DNA of 46,616 bases from Ferrimonas kyonanensis DSM 18153 (GTDB lineage: Bacteria; Pseudomonadota; Gammaproteobacteria; Enterobacterales; Shewanellaceae), in contig NZ_KE384364.1 in assembly GCF_000425405.1 (NCBI RefSeq), forward strand, positions 1-46,616, given 5' to 3'. Positions 23,997-33,588 of this stretch are shown piece after piece. A program made the translations under genes and the position numbers. The notes beneath the pieces were generated by a model. That model saw nothing but the letters and a program-made list of their open reading frames with translations, was not told where the DNA came from and did not search any database. Every line of letters begins with the position of its first letter. The first letter of the stretch is position 1.

Positions 23997-24947
23997 ATGT
24001 CCTTTGAACAACTGTCCCGACTCGATCTCAACCTGCTGATCTGCTTGCATGTGCTGCTGGAACAACGCAGCGTCACCAAGGCAGCTCACAAGCTGCACCT
24101 CAGCCAATCGGCCATCAGCAAAAGCCTGTCTCGCCTGCGGACGCAGTTTAATGATCCCCTGTTCCTGAGACAGTCCCATGGGCTGGAGCCTACTCCTTAC
24201 GCCCGAAACCTGGCAACGCCGCTGAAGCAACTGCTGGGGGCGGTTGAAGCCCTCACCACTCCCGGTGACTTTCAGGCCAATCGCAGCGAGCGCTGCTTTA
24301 TGATGGCGATGGTTGAGACCATGTACCCTCTGTTGTTGCCACAGTTTCTCACCGAACTGCAGCAGCAGGCTCCCTTGGTGACCATTGACGCCCGAACCTG
24401 GGCCAGCGACAGCCTGGAACGATTGGCCCGGGGAGAGCTGGATTTTGGCATTACCGGCAAAGACATCCACTTTCAGGATGCTCGCCGAACCCTGCTGCCG
24501 CCAAAGGGCATCGTCTATGAAGAGTTGTATCGGGACTCACACTGCTGCTTGGTGCGACGGGGCCATCCGCTGTTACACCAGAACTGGGACCTGGACGCCT
24601 ACCTGTCGGCCCGGCACCTGCAGGTGCGCTGCGATGAGCACGAACATTGGCTACTGGATCTGAAGCTGGCGGAGCAGCAACGAAGCCGGACCATTGCCAT
24701 GCACGTGCCCGATTTCAACAGTGCCGCCAGCGTTTGCGCCCATACCGACCTGATACTCACCGCCCCCGGCCGCTATGCCCGACATATCGAGGCAGGGTTG
24801 AATCTGGTCATTGTGCCACTGCCAATGGCACTTCCCCCCATCTCCTATACGCTGTTCTGGCATCAACACCATGACAGCGATGCCGGCCACCGCTGGTTCA
24901 GGGAGCTGATTCTGTCCCGATGCCAGCAGTCAACGCCTGAGCCATAA
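23997..24947 (+). CDS. LysR-family transcriptional regulator, YidZ/NodD-like
   Basis: 316 residues. The HTH is at about residues 8-65 (LDLNLLICLHVLLEQRSVTKAAHKLHLSQSAISKSLSRLR); the LDLNLL opening is typical of the NodD/LeuO/YidZ branch. The effector domain (about 95-300) has no feature that identifies the ligand. It is divergent from the acetyltransferase gene, which is the likely target. An inverted repeat directly before the start suggests autoregulation. It ends in a strong bidirectional terminator shared with yajQ. Confidence 0.92.
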   Translation: MSFEQLSRLDLNLLICLHVLLEQRSVTKAAHKLHLSQSAISKSLSRLRTQFNDPLFLRQSHGLEPTPYARNLATPLKQLLGAVEALTTPGDFQANRSERCFMMAMVETMYPLLLPQFLTELQQQAPLVTIDARTWASDSLERLARGELDFGITGKDIHFQDARRTLLPPKGIVYEELYRDSHCCLVRRGHPLLHQNWDLDAYLSARHLQVRCDEHEHWLLDLKLAEQQRSRTIAMHVPDFNSAASVCAHTDLILTAPGRYARHIEAGLNLVIVPLPMALPPISYTLFWHQHHDSDAGHRWFRELILSRCQQSTPEP

Positions 24948-24973
24948 AAAAAGGAGCCGTCTGGCTCCTTTTT
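24946..24973. terminator. bidirectional terminator between lysR and yajQ
   Basis: Stem AAAGGAGCC / GGCTCCTTT with a GTCT loop, flanked by A and T runs on both sides, placed between two convergent genes (stop at 24947 on plus, stop at 24990 on minus). Confidence 0.92.
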
Positions 24974-24989
24974 CACAAGGCGTCATGGT

Positions 24990-25475
24990 TTAGTCGCGGA
25001 AGTTCTCGAACTGGAACGGCTGCCCCAGATCCGCTTCCCGGGTCAGGGCCATCACCGCCTGCAAGTCGTCACGCTTCTTGCCGGTGACCCGCATCTTATC
25101 GCCCTGAATCTGCGCCTGAACCTTAATCTTGCTGTCTTTGATGGCCTTAATCAGTTTCTTGGCCACGGCCTGCTCGATGCCCTGCTTAAACTTGCAGTTG
25201 CGGGAGAAGGTTTTACCACTATGAACCGCTTTCTCGTCCACCTCCATGGCCGACGAGTCCACCTTACGCTTAGCCAGGCTGCCGCGCAGAATGTCTTCCA
25301 TCTGCCGCAGCTGAAAGTCGCCTTCGGCTTTCATGATCACCACCATATCGCTCAGCTCGAAGCTGGCTTCCACGCCGCGAAAATCGAACCGGGTGGTCAG
25401 CTCTCGACTGGCGTTATCGACGGCGTTACGTAACTCAACTGCATCCACTTCAGACACGATGTCAAACGAAGGCAT
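24990..25475 (-). CDS. yajQ: YajQ family nucleotide-binding protein
   Basis: 161 residues, the standard UPF0234/YajQ length. It starts with [32 protein letters not shown] and ends with [12 protein letters not shown], both hallmark sequences. The [13 protein letters not shown] block is also kept. The family has two ferredoxin-like domains. It binds nucleotides and RNA, and a Xanthomonas homologue binds cyclic di-GMP. The role in this organism is not known. It is a single gene, closed by the terminator shared with the upstream LysR gene. Confidence 0.97.
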   Translation of the reverse strand: MPSFDIVSEVDAVELRNAVDNASRELTTRFDFRGVEASFELSDMVVIMKAEGDFQLRQMEDILRGSLAKRKVDSSAMEVDEKAVHSGKTFSRNCKFKQGIEQAVAKKLIKAIKDSKIKVQAQIQGDKMRVTGKKRDDLQAVMALTREADLGQPFQFENFRD

Positions 25476-25541
25476 GGTTTACTCTCCATAAACTGAGGCG
25501 GTGGCGTTGACCGGCCACCAGAAATTAAGCTGTTGATGTGA

Positions 25542-25597
25542 GTCAGAGTTTACTCTCTCTGGGGCCGGAGACAATCACCTCGAGGTAAAACTCTGAC
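25542..25597. repeat. long inverted repeat in the yajQ-vanZ intergenic region
   Basis: Perfect 10-bp arms GTCAGAGTTT (25542-25551) and AAACTCTGAC (25588-25597) are separated by 36 bases. Partial pairing continues inward (ACTC/GAGG). It sits in the divergent promoter region, 67 bases before the yajQ start. It could be an operator or an RNA hairpin, and nothing decides between these. Confidence 0.5.
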
Positions 25598-25654
25598 CTG
25601 GAAAGCCTCGCTCAGGAGTGGGATTTATGGCCGCAGATCGCTATTATTGCCCCC

Positions 25655-26020
25655 ATGATGATTTTGACCTCCCCCAGCCCGCAGCAGCGACAATGGTTTC
25701 GATTCAGCCTGTTATTGGTGATCGGCGCCTTCTCCTACCTGCTGTTTGGCGAACCGAGTTACCCTCAGCCTTTCAGCCACACCGACAAGCTGGGCCACCT
25801 GGCCGGGTTTGCCACCCTGGCACTGCTGCTGCACCTGGCGTTTGACTGGCCCAAGAGCTGGCAGTTCGCCGTACTGGCGCTGTACGCCGGCCTGGTGGAA
25901 CTGGTGCAGTCTTATCTGCCCTACCGCCAAGCCGACCCCATGGACTGGCTGGCCGACATGGCCGGAGTGCTGATGTTCCACCTGTTTCTGGCGGCGGTAC
26001 GACGATGGCAGCGACCCTAG
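25655..26020 (+). CDS. VanZ-like membrane protein
   Basis: 121 residues with four predicted membrane helices. VanZ-family landmarks are visible: FSHTDKLGHLAGFATLALLLHLAF (the D-K-x-x-H motif of helix 2), LVELVQSYLPYRQADPMDWLADMAGV (the E-x-x-Q and D-x-x-D motifs). VanZ of enterococci gives low teicoplanin resistance, but most family members are of unknown role in the envelope. ATG at 25655; a run of Cs precedes it and no Shine-Dalgarno is clear, so the precise start is uncertain. The 3' end overlaps panE by 16 bases. Confidence 0.82.
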   Translation: MMILTSPSPQQRQWFRFSLLLVIGAFSYLLFGEPSYPQPFSHTDKLGHLAGFATLALLLHLAFDWPKSWQFAVLALYAGLVELVQSYLPYRQADPMDWLADMAGVLMFHLFLAAVRRWQRP

Positions 26021-26898
26021 CCATTCTGGGCGGCGGTGCCATTGGTCAGTTGCTGGCGATGGATCTCTGCCAGCAGCAGCACTCTCCGGTATTGCTGACC
26101 CGTCCAGACTCCGCCTCCGGGATCATTCGGCACCAAATGCAGCGCCTGGATGGCTCTGTTCAGCATCACAGCCTGCTCCACGCTCCCAGCAACCAGCCTC
26201 AGCACTGCGATGCCGTGCTGATTACCACCAAGGCGTACCAAGCGGAAGCGGCTCTGGCACCGGTGCTGGCCTGGCTACCCGCCTCGACCCCCATCGTACT
26301 GCTGCATAATGGCATGGGCCCGCAACAGCGACTGGCACAGCGCTTCCCCACTCACAACTGGTGGGCTGGCATGCTGACCGACGGCGCCCTCAAGCGGGAG
26401 GCGCACTCGGTGAATCATACCGGCCAGGGCGTGCGTTACCTGGGGCCGCTGGCCGGACAGGGGCGGATGCCCGAGGCGGTGACCGACATCGGTTTTGTCA
26501 GCGAAGCGGCCATTTTGCCCCGGTTATGGCAAAAGCTGGCGGTGAATGCCCTGATTAACCCGCTGACCGCCTGTTATGGTTGTGCCAACGGCGAACTGAT
26601 TCGCCCCGGTTATCGAGCCGAGTTGCAGCGGCTCAGCGACGAGTTAGCTGCGGTGGCCAAAGCCGAAGGCATTACAATGACGGCGGAGCAGATTCTGACA
26701 TGGTGCCTGAGTGTGGCCGAGGCCACCTGCGGCAACCGCTCATCGATGCTGCAGGACATCGGCGCCAACCGCAGCACCGAAATTGATGCCATCAGTGGCT
26801 TTGTGGTGGAACGGGCCCAGGCTCATGGCCTGAATGCCGACGCTCATCAGCACAACCTGACCCGGGTCCGTCAACTCAGCGACCGCGCCCAGGCATAA
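26005..26898 (+). CDS. panE: 2-dehydropantoate 2-reductase
   Basis: 297 residues. The N-terminal Rossmann domain has the nucleotide motif ILGGGAIGQLLA (about 7-18). The C-terminal helical domain carries the catalytic Lys and partner Asn in WQKLAVNALINPLTACYG (about 174-191), and the Ser/Glu substrate segment in SSMLQDIGANRSTEIDAISG. It reduces ketopantoate to pantoate with NADPH in pantothenate/CoA synthesis. It overlaps the VanZ-like gene and ends in a strong terminator. Some members of the family act on other 2-keto acids, so the annotation rests on family resemblance. Confidence 0.92.
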   Translation: MAATLAILGGGAIGQLLAMDLCQQQHSPVLLTRPDSASGIIRHQMQRLDGSVQHHSLLHAPSNQPQHCDAVLITTKAYQAEAALAPVLAWLPASTPIVLLHNGMGPQQRLAQRFPTHNWWAGMLTDGALKREAHSVNHTGQGVRYLGPLAGQGRMPEAVTDIGFVSEAAILPRLWQKLAVNALINPLTACYGCANGELIRPGYRAELQRLSDELAAVAKAEGITMTAEQILTWCLSVAEATCGNRSSMLQDIGANRSTEIDAISGFVVERAQAHGLNADAHQHNLTRVRQLSDRAQA

Positions 26899-26926
26899 AA
26901 AAAACCGCCAATAGGCGGTTTTTTTT
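26897..26926. terminator. bidirectional terminator between panE and thiI
   Basis: Stem AACCGCC / GGCGGTT with an AATA loop, with eight As before and eight Ts after. It starts at the panE stop and lies 15 bases from the thiI stop. Confidence 0.95.
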
Positions 26927-26940
26927 CGGCATCGACACGC

Positions 26941-28395
26941 TTAAGGGCGGTATACCTTTACGTTGTCATAGCCCTGCTCTTTCAGGTACAGCGCCTGCAA
27001 CTTACTCATGACGCCGCGATCGCAATACAGCAGATAGGTGCGGCTCTGGTCCAACTCCTTAAAGGCGGAACCCAGCTTGAAGAACGGCAGAGTCACCACA
27101 TCGACACCGTCCATCAGCAGCGGTTTCTCCTCTTCCTCTTCCGGCGCCCGAATGTCCAGCACTACGGCACCGGCGGTCGGCGTGTCCACGGTTTCCATCT
27201 CGGTCACCCGAGCCTGTTCCTCTTTTGCCACGTCGCGAATGTCCATCACTTTGGTCTCCGCCATCACCCGTTCAATCAGGTCTTCAGAAAACTTGGCTTC
27301 TTCCGCCTCGATTTTTGACAGCACCGCCTTCACCGTTGGCTTCTGGGAGATCACGCCGCAGTATTCCGGCATTGCCGCCGCAAAACTCTCGGTACCAATC
27401 TGGCGGGCCACGTCGATGATCTCCTGCTTGTCCCAGGTCACCAGCGGACGCAGAATCACGGTATCGGTGACCTTATCAATGACGTTGAGGTTAGTCAGGG
27501 TCTGGCTGGACACCTGGCCCATGGCTTCCCCGGTCACCAGGGCAGGAATGTTGAACCGCTGAGCCACCTCACTGGCCACTCGCATCATCATCCGCTTAAG
27601 AATCACGCCCATCTGGCCGTTGTCGACCCGCTCGAGGATCTCTTCCACCACGGGTTCAAACGGAACCGAGATGAAGCGCACTTTGTGTGAGGAGCCGTAT
27701 TTGTGCCACAGGTAATAGGCCACCTGCTTAACCCCCTGCTCGTGGGCGGCGCCACCGAGGTTAAAGAAGCAGAAATGGGTCCGAGCGCCACGCTTGATGC
27801 ACTGGAAGCTGGACACGCCAGAATCGAATCCGCCGGAGATCAACGACAGGACGTCTTCCTGGGTGGCAATGGGGAAACCGCCCATGCCATCGTGACGCTT
27901 CTCCACCAGATAGAGTTTATCGTCTTCGATTTCCAGGCCGATCACTTCATCGGGATCCTTGAGGCGAACACCGGCCGCTTCGGTATGCTGGTTCAACCCG
28001 CCACCGACGTAACGCTCCACCTCCAGTGAATTGAAGTCGTGCTTGCCGCGGCGTTTGGCGCGTACGCAGAAGGTTTTGCCTTTCAGGCGCTCGGTGAACA
28101 CCGGCAGAGCATGCTGAAAGATGTCGTCGATGGTTTCAAAGTTGTACTGACGCACTTCCAGGAAGTGGTGGATACCGGGCATGTTTCTCAGGGACACCAC
28201 CAGCTTGGCGGTGTTGTCGGCATCATCAAGGCTGCTGGTCGCACTGATGTGATCCCAGTTAAAACGCACGCGCACGGACTCGTCGGTTTTCCGCAGCACG
28301 TTGCGAATGTTGGACTCGAGCAATTTACCGAAGCGCTTGCGCACCGATTTGCTCTTGATCATGATCTCGGGATGCAGCTTGACGATAAATTTCAT
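26941..28395 (-). CDS. thiI: tRNA 4-thiouridine synthase ThiI with rhodanese domain
   Basis: 484 residues from the ATG at 28395, which has AGGAAG upstream and begins [22 protein letters not shown] as in E. coli ThiI. Domains in order: NFLD and THUMP (about 1-165), the PP-loop ATPase with [10 protein letters not shown] (about 188-197), and a C-terminal rhodanese domain with the persulfide loop CDRGVMS near residue 461. [10 protein letters not shown] carries the second catalytic Cys. It makes 4-thiouridine at position 8 of tRNA and moves sulfur into the thiazole of thiamin. The rhodanese domain is needed for both. It is a single gene between panE and pomB, not in an operon with the nearby dxs. 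Confidence 0.97.
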   Translation of the reverse strand: MKFIVKLHPEIMIKSKSVRKRFGKLLESNIRNVLRKTDESVRVRFNWDHISATSSLDDADNTAKLVVSLRNMPGIHHFLEVRQYNFETIDDIFQHALPVFTERLKGKTFCVRAKRRGKHDFNSLEVERYVGGGLNQHTEAAGVRLKDPDEVIGLEIEDDKLYLVEKRHDGMGGFPIATQEDVLSLISGGFDSGVSSFQCIKRGARTHFCFFNLGGAAHEQGVKQVAYYLWHKYGSSHKVRFISVPFEPVVEEILERVDNGQMGVILKRMMMRVASEVAQRFNIPALVTGEAMGQVSSQTLTNLNVIDKVTDTVILRPLVTWDKQEIIDVARQIGTESFAAAMPEYCGVISQKPTVKAVLSKIEAEEAKFSEDLIERVMAETKVMDIRDVAKEEQARVTEMETVDTPTAGAVVLDIRAPEEEEEKPLLMDGVDVVTLPFFKLGSAFKELDQSRTYLLYCDRGVMSKLQALYLKEQGYDNVKVYRP

Positions 28396-28498
28396 GAGCT
28401 TCCTGTACAGGCAAAAAAACAAAGCGCGGCATTATACCTGAGCTTAGGGATTCGGGAAACAACCAGGAGATGGCCAAAACCACATTTGAAGCGAGAGT

Positions 28499-28528
28499 GG
28501 GCCGAAGAACACCGCGTGTCTTCGGCCC
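28499..28528 (-). terminator. hairpin downstream of pomB
   Basis: Perfect 10-bp GC-rich stem GGGCCGAAGA / TCTTCGGCCC with a 10-base loop, 5 bases after the pomB stop. It has no T run on the minus strand, so termination may be weak or Rho-assisted. Confidence 0.5.
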
Positions 28529-28533
28529 GGAAA

Positions 28534-29466
28534 CTACTGGATTGCCGGAATCTCTTCCGAAAGTTTAGGCTTACCCTGAGTGATCGCAATCTCGACCCGG
28601 CGATTTTTGGCCCGGCCTTTGGCATCATCGTTGCTGACCAGAGGCTGACTGTTGGCCTTGCCAATGACCTCCATCCGCAGCGGGTCGAAGCCTTCCACCT
28701 TGATCATTTCATGGGCGACCGATACCGCCCGTTGCGACGACAATTCCCAGTTAGAACGGTATAACTCGTTCTGAACCTTGGCGTTATCAGTATGGCCGGT
28801 GACAGTGACAATGCCTGGCACGTCTTTCAGCAGGTCGGCCACCGCTCGAATGACCGGCCGGAACTTTGGTTGCAGAAACGCGGAGTTCGCCGGAAACGCC
28901 CCCTTCTCACGAATGCGGATAACAATCTGCTGCCCCAGGGATTCGATCTCGATGGCACCGTCTTCGACCTGCTCCTGCAGTTGCTGAGCCAGCTTTTTCG
29001 CCAGCGCATTGGCACTGGCCTGAGTCTGAGAGGACGCGCTGGTGTCTTCACTGGCGCCGCCCTTTAATTTGCCGTCGTTGCTCTGCTCGCTGCCTGCAAC
29101 CGGATCGGCACCGGGCTCAACGTCAAGGTGATTCTTCGTGAACTCAATGGTTTGCTGGTTGATGACTTCGATGGGTGTTGGTTCGGGGCGACCAGGGCGA
29201 AACTCCTGAGCAATGACCGAGGTTCCCTTGGGAATGTCCTTCACCTCCAGCTTATTCTGTACCCCGAACGCGTACTTCATCGAGCCGGCAATCTGCTTAA
29301 ACTTGAGTACGTCCATCTCAGAGAACGCCAGCAACAGCACAAAGAAGCACATCAGCAGGGTGCTGAGATCGGCAAAGGTGGCCATCCAGGCGGGGGCGCC
29401 GGGGGCGACTTTCTTTTCCGGTGGAGCGGCGTCGTCACCGCCTGCGCTAAGCGTCATCTGTGGCAT
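28534..29466 (-). CDS. pomB: PomB-type flagellar stator protein (MotB family)
   Basis: 310 residues. A short N-terminal tail is followed by one membrane helix with the ion-binding Asp33 in WMATFADLSTLLMCFFVLLLAFSE. The next segment, DVLKFKQIAGSMKYAFGVQNKLEVKDIPKGTS, closely follows Vibrio PomB, the sodium-driven version. A Ser/Gln-rich linker leads to the C-terminal OmpA-like peptidoglycan-binding domain (VTGHTDNAKVQNELYRSNWELSSQRA and NRRVEIAITQG). It anchors the stator in the wall. The ATG follows the pomA stop directly, with GAAGAG upstream. Sodium preference is inferred from similarity. Confidence 0.95.
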   Translation of the reverse strand: MPQMTLSAGGDDAAPPEKKVAPGAPAWMATFADLSTLLMCFFVLLLAFSEMDVLKFKQIAGSMKYAFGVQNKLEVKDIPKGTSVIAQEFRPGRPEPTPIEVINQQTIEFTKNHLDVEPGADPVAGSEQSNDGKLKGGASEDTSASSQTQASANALAKKLAQQLQEQVEDGAIEIESLGQQIVIRIREKGAFPANSAFLQPKFRPVIRAVADLLKDVPGIVTVTGHTDNAKVQNELYRSNWELSSQRAVSVAHEMIKVEGFDPLRMEVIGKANSQPLVSNDDAKGRAKNRRVEIAITQGKPKLSEEIPAIQ

Positions 29467-30231
29467 CTACTCTTCGGTGGTGGAAATTTTTCGCTGATTT
29501 TCATTGAGGTAATTCTTCAGGAAGCCCTCGATCACCCTGGGGTTCTGGCCATCCTGAATTGCCAGCACCGCGTCCATGATCAGGCGGCGATTGAGCATCT
29601 CTTCGCTCATCCTCAGTTCCAGTTTATCGGCAATGGGCGCCGCCACCATGTTGGCAATGATGGCACCATAGAGGGTGGTCAGCAAGGCGACCGCCATGGC
29701 GGGTCCGATGGACTTGGGATCGTCCATGTTATTGAGCATGGCCACCAGGCCGATCAGGGTGCCGATCATCCCCATCGCCGGGGCAACGTCAGCCAGGGCA
29801 CGAAAGATACTGGCGCCGAACTGATGGCGCTCGATGGTCAGCCCGATGTCCTTAGACAGCGCCTGACGCACCACGGTGGCATCGTGGCCATCCACCAGCA
29901 GGTCGACCGCTTTCTGCATGAAGCTGTTGCTGATCTCCGCCTCTTCCAGAGCCAAAAAGCCGCCCTTTCGAGCCGAATCCGCCATCACCACCGATTGTTC
30001 AATCAAGGCTTCGGGCTTGTCCAGCTTGAACATAAAGGCTTTCGCCGCAATTTTTACCGCACCGAAAAACTGGCCGATATTGAACTTCATCATTACAACG
30101 AACAGCGAACCGCCCACAACAATGAAGATAGAGGGGAGGTTGATGAAGACCCCAGGGTCACCGCCATTCATCATTGCCATAACGATGAAGGCAAAGGCGC
30201 CAAGAAGGCCAATAAGGGTCGCCAGATCCAC
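29467..30231 (-). CDS. pomA: PomA-type flagellar stator protein (MotA family)
   Basis: 254 residues from a GTG start at 30231, with a perfect AGGAG six bases upstream. The product would begin (M)[19 protein letters not shown], matching Vibrio PomA, which has 253 residues. The upstream open frame to 30474 is not part of the family. It has four membrane helices; the 3-4 pair has the signature [18 protein letters not shown] and [23 protein letters not shown]. The cytoplasmic loop between helices 2 and 3 carries the charged residues that contact FliG. It forms the sodium channel with PomB. A sigma-28-type promoter sits 65 bases before the start. Confidence 0.95.
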   Translation of the reverse strand: MDLATLIGLLGAFAFIVMAMMNGGDPGVFINLPSIFIVVGGSLFVVMMKFNIGQFFGAVKIAAKAFMFKLDKPEALIEQSVVMADSARKGGFLALEEAEISNSFMQKAVDLLVDGHDATVVRQALSKDIGLTIERHQFGASIFRALADVAPAMGMIGTLIGLVAMLNNMDDPKSIGPAMAVALLTTLYGAIIANMVAAPIADKLELRMSEEMLNRRLIMDAVLAIQDGQNPRVIEGFLKNYLNENQRKISTTEE

Positions 30232-30295
30232 GAAATCTCCTGAAGTGTCTGAATTTTCGGCTGTCCCCGAGGGGAACATCGATTGCCTATTGTCT

Positions 30296-30322
30296 TTATC
30301 GGTCCGTCGCAGCGCAAGTTTA
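30296..30322 (-). promoter_or_regulatory. sigma-28 (FliA) promoter of pomAB
   Basis: Minus strand: TAAACTTG, an 11-base spacer, then ACCGATAA. This fits the flagellar consensus TAAAGTTT-N11-GCCGATAA at 13 of 16 bases with exact spacing. It lies 65 bases before the pomA GTG, and stator genes are normally late, FliA-dependent genes. Confidence 0.8.
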
Positions 30323-30406
30323 ATGAAATTTAATGTTAAGCAGCCACTGTCATTGATTCGACGGGCACAAACAAGTACCTTTGTGCAGCAATTCAAGGAG
30401 CCTATC

Positions 30407-30646
30407 ATGGCAAAAAAACCGGACAATCTTAGTTTTGAACAAGCTCTGGCAGAACTGGAACAGATTGTTGCCAATCTGGAACAGGGAAATGTGCCGCTGG
30501 AACAGGCACTGAAGCAGTTTGAGCGAGGGATTCACCTCGTACGAGCCAGCCAGCTGAAATTAACCCAGGCCGAACAAAGCGTGCAGATGCTCACCAAGGA
30601 TGAGGAAGGCAACGCGCAACTGGTTCAGTTCGATTCTCAGGAGTAA
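30407..30646 (+). CDS. xseB: exodeoxyribonuclease VII small subunit
   Basis: 79 residues, the usual XseB length. It contains the family core [37 protein letters not shown], a two-helix coiled coil, and a short acidic tail. It joins XseA (not in this window) in the nuclease that degrades single-stranded DNA. The ATG at 30407 has AAGGAG about 8 bases upstream. The open frame extends far upstream, but only this part matches the family. It is divergent from pomA and two bases from ispA, as in many gammaproteobacteria with an xseB-ispA-dxs operon. Confidence 0.97.
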   Translation: MAKKPDNLSFEQALAELEQIVANLEQGNVPLEQALKQFERGIHLVRASQLKLTQAEQSVQMLTKDEEGNAQLVQFDSQE

Positions 30647-30648
30647 CC

Positions 30649-31536
30649 ATGCTGAGCGCCGCTCTGACTCAGTACCGCCAACGTGTTGATCAACACCTAA
30701 TTGCCCATTTTGACCGACTTCCCGATTGCGCTCCGCGCCTGCTGGAAGCGATGCGCTATGGCACCCTGCTCGGTGGCAAGCGCGCCAGACCGTTTCTGGT
30801 GTATTCCGTCGGCACCATGCTGGGCGCCGAAGAGACCACTTTGGATCCGCTGGCCGCCGCGGTAGAGTGCATTCACGCCTACTCGCTGATCCACGACGAC
30901 CTGCCGGCCATGGACGATGACGACCTGCGCCGGGGACAATCCACCTGCCACATCGCCTTTGATGAAGCGACCGCCATTCTGGCCGGAGACGCACTGCAGA
31001 CGCTGGCGTTTGAGATTCTGGCCAACTGCGAGCTGCCTTCGGAGTTGGAGCCAAACCGCATCGCCATGATTCGAGTACTGACCCGAGCCTCTGGCTATCA
31101 AGGAATGTGCGGCGGCCAGGCGATTGATCTGGCCTCCACCGACAGCCGTATCTCTCTGGAACAATTGACCCAGTTGCACCGGCTCAAAACCGGCGCCCTG
31201 ATGCGAGCCAGCGTCGAGATGGCCACCCTGGCGGTGGCCCAACTGGCACCGGAGCATAAACTGGCACTGACCGAGTACGCCGACGCCATCGGCCTGGCGT
31301 TTCAGGTTCAGGATGACATCCTGGACATTACCGCCGATACCGAGCAACTGGGCAAACCCCAGGGATCGGATGCCGATGCCAACAAGAGCACCTTCCCGTC
31401 ATTGCTGGGACTGGACGGTGCCTGTGAAGTGGCTCAGAGTCTCCATCAAGATGCCCTGACATCGTTGGCCAAATTGCCATACAATACCGACCTACTTACT
31501 GACTTTGCTCGCTATATTATCGAGCGCGGCCAATAA
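30649..31536 (+). CDS. ispA: farnesyl diphosphate synthase
   Basis: 295 residues of the all-helical prenyl synthase family. The first Asp-rich motif [10 protein letters not shown] lies at about 83-92, and the second is QDDILD near 221-226. GGKRARPFL and [15 protein letters not shown] are the isopentenyl-PP binding and structural motifs. Two residues lie between the Asp pairs of the first motif, as in the bacterial type. It makes C15 farnesyl diphosphate from IPP and DMAPP for quinones and undecaprenol. Second gene of xseB-ispA-dxs. Confidence 0.96.
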   Translation: MLSAALTQYRQRVDQHLIAHFDRLPDCAPRLLEAMRYGTLLGGKRARPFLVYSVGTMLGAEETTLDPLAAAVECIHAYSLIHDDLPAMDDDDLRRGQSTCHIAFDEATAILAGDALQTLAFEILANCELPSELEPNRIAMIRVLTRASGYQGMCGGQAIDLASTDSRISLEQLTQLHRLKTGALMRASVEMATLAVAQLAPEHKLALTEYADAIGLAFQVQDDILDITADTEQLGKPQGSDADANKSTFPSLLGLDGACEVAQSLHQDALTSLAKLPYNTDLLTDFARYIIERGQ

Positions 31537-31564
31537 ACAAGATAACAAAGAAGCGACCGTCACA

Positions 31565-33430
31565 ATGAGTTTGGATCTGAACGATTATCCACTCCTGGCC
31601 AAGGCTGAATTGCCGTCAGACCTGCGCCAGTTGCCCAAAGCCGAACTGCAGAACCTGGCCGATGAACTGCGCCAGTATCTGCTGCGCTGTGTCAGCCACT
31701 CTTCCGGACACCTGGCTTCTGGCCTGGGGACCGTGGAACTGACTGTCGCCCTGCATTACGTTTATAACACCCCGTACGACCGTCTGGTGTGGGACGTCGG
31801 CCACCAGGCCTACCCTCACAAAATCCTCACCGGCCGAGCCCGGCAGATGCCGACCATTCGCCAAAAGGGTGGCCTGCACCCCTTCCCATGGCGAGAAGAG
31901 AGTGAGTACGACACCCTGAGCGTCGGCCACTCCACCACTTCAATCTCTGCCGCGCTGGGGATGGCCATTGCCGCCGATCGCGAAGCCCAGGGACGCAAAG
32001 TGGTGGCGGTCATTGGCGATGGCGCCCTGACCGGTGGCATGGCCTTTGAGGCGCTGAACCACGCCGGAGACATCCACAAAGACATGCTGCTTATCATCAA
32101 CGATAACGAAATGTCGATCTCCGAGAACGTCGGTGCCCTGAACAACCACATGGCCCGGTTGATGTCGGGCCGCCTGTATACCACCATTCGAGAAGGGGGC
32201 AAGAAAGCCCTGGCCGGCATGCCACCGATCAAAGAGTTGGCCCGCCGTGCGGAAGAGCACCTGAAAGGGATGGTGGTCCCCGGCACTCTGTTCGAAGAAC
32301 TGGGTTTCAACTACATCGGCCCCATCGACGGCCACGATGTCGACGGCCTGGTGGATACCCTGAGCAATATGCGTAACCTGAAAGGGCCGCAAATTTTGCA
32401 CATCATGACCAAGAAAGGGAAAGGGTACAAACCGGCGGAAGAGGATCCCATCGGTTACCACGGGGTACCGAAATTCAATATTGAAGAAGCCAAGCTGCCG
32501 AAGTCCAAACCGGGACAACCCACCTTCTCCAAAGTGTTTGGTGACTGGCTGTGCGACATGGCCGACGCTGACGACAAGCTGATGGGCATCACCCCGGCGA
32601 TGCGCGAAGGCTCCGGCATGGTGGAGTTTTCTCAACGCTTCCCGCAGCAGTATTTTGATGCGGCCATCGCCGAGCAACACGCGGTTACCCTAGGCGCGGG
32701 CTTTGCCTGCGAAGGCTATCATCCGGTCGTGGCCATCTACTCGACCTTCCTGCAGCGCGCCTACGACCAGGCCATTCATGATGTCGGCATTATGAACCTG
32801 CCGGTGCTGTTTGCCATCGATCGGGGCGGACTGGTGGGCGCCGACGGCCAGACCCACCAAGGCGCTTTCGACCTGTCGTTCCTGCGCTGTATTCCCAACT
32901 TCACCATCATGGCTCCGGCGGATGCCAATGAGTGTCGGCAGATGCTGTACACCGGCCATAAGATGGATTCTCCGGCCGCCGTCCGTTACCCAAGGGGCAC
33001 TGGGCTACCGGTTGAGATTCAGTCAGAGATGACCGAATTGCCCATCGGCAAAGCGGAGATTCGTCGCCAGGGCCAGGGGCTGTGCATCTACAGCTTCGGC
33101 ACGCTGCTGCCCTACGCGCTCGAAGCCGCGGAAAAACTGGACGCCACGGTGATCAATATGCGCTTCGTGAAGCCATTGGATGAGCAGATGGTGCTGGAGA
33201 TGGCCGCCAGTCACGACCGACTGGTGACGCTGGAAGAGAACGCCATTATGGGCGGCGCCGGCTCTGCGGTGCTGGAATGCCTGAATCGCCACAAGGTGGC
33301 CAAGCCGGTGTTGCAGCTGGGACTGCCGGATCGCTTCATTGAGCAAGGCACCCAGGAAGAGATGCACACCGAACTGGAGCTGGACGGCCCCGGCATACTG
33401 AAACAGATTGGTGCCTACTTCGGCGACTGA
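31565..33430 (+). CDS. dxs: 1-deoxy-D-xylulose-5-phosphate synthase
   Basis: 621 residues from the ATG at 31565, which begins [20 protein letters not shown] as in other Dxs. The frame is open 20 codons further into the ispA end, but that part is not conserved. The thiamin-diphosphate motif [18 protein letters not shown]...NDN is at about 151-180. The transketolase-like pyrimidine domain has [15 protein letters not shown] with the catalytic Glu, and [15 protein letters not shown]. The C-terminal domain contains [13 protein letters not shown]. It joins pyruvate and glyceraldehyde-3-phosphate, the first step of the MEP isoprenoid route and of thiamin and pyridoxal synthesis. It is placed with ispA, which uses the same pathway. 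Confidence 0.98.
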   Translation: MSLDLNDYPLLAKAELPSDLRQLPKAELQNLADELRQYLLRCVSHSSGHLASGLGTVELTVALHYVYNTPYDRLVWDVGHQAYPHKILTGRARQMPTIRQKGGLHPFPWREESEYDTLSVGHSTTSISAALGMAIAADREAQGRKVVAVIGDGALTGGMAFEALNHAGDIHKDMLLIINDNEMSISENVGALNNHMARLMSGRLYTTIREGGKKALAGMPPIKELARRAEEHLKGMVVPGTLFEELGFNYIGPIDGHDVDGLVDTLSNMRNLKGPQILHIMTKKGKGYKPAEEDPIGYHGVPKFNIEEAKLPKSKPGQPTFSKVFGDWLCDMADADDKLMGITPAMREGSGMVEFSQRFPQQYFDAAIAEQHAVTLGAGFACEGYHPVVAIYSTFLQRAYDQAIHDVGIMNLPVLFAIDRGGLVGADGQTHQGAFDLSFLRCIPNFTIMAPADANECRQMLYTGHKMDSPAAVRYPRGTGLPVEIQSEMTELPIGKAEIRRQGQGLCIYSFGTLLPYALEAAEKLDATVINMRFVKPLDEQMVLEMAASHDRLVTLEENAIMGGAGSAVLECLNRHKVAKPVLQLGLPDRFIEQGTQEEMHTELELDGPGILKQIGAYFGD

Positions 33431-33451
33431 TCTCCCTCAGCCTGCATCAGC

Positions 33452-33485
33452 AACCGGAACCGGCCCCGCCGCTTCCGGTTTTTTA
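33452..33485 (+). terminator. terminator of xseB-ispA-dxs
   Basis: 8-bp stem AACCGGAA / TTCCGGTT with a GC-rich loop, followed by a T run (TTTTTTATT), beginning 21 bases after the dxs stop. Confidence 0.88.
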
Positions 33486-33588
33486 TTGCTCTAACGACGA
33501 AAAATGAGAACGCTCAATTCTGATTTTTAGTCTTTTTTTCCCCTCGTCTCGATGGCAAAGTGTCGGTCTTTACCGTGATGAAACCACC

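Noticed and set aside
30232-30474. Upstream extension of pomA (81 extra codons)
   Set aside because: The extension crosses the sigma-28 promoter and runs into xseB on the other strand. The GTG at 30231 with AGGAG gives a protein of PomA length and sequence.
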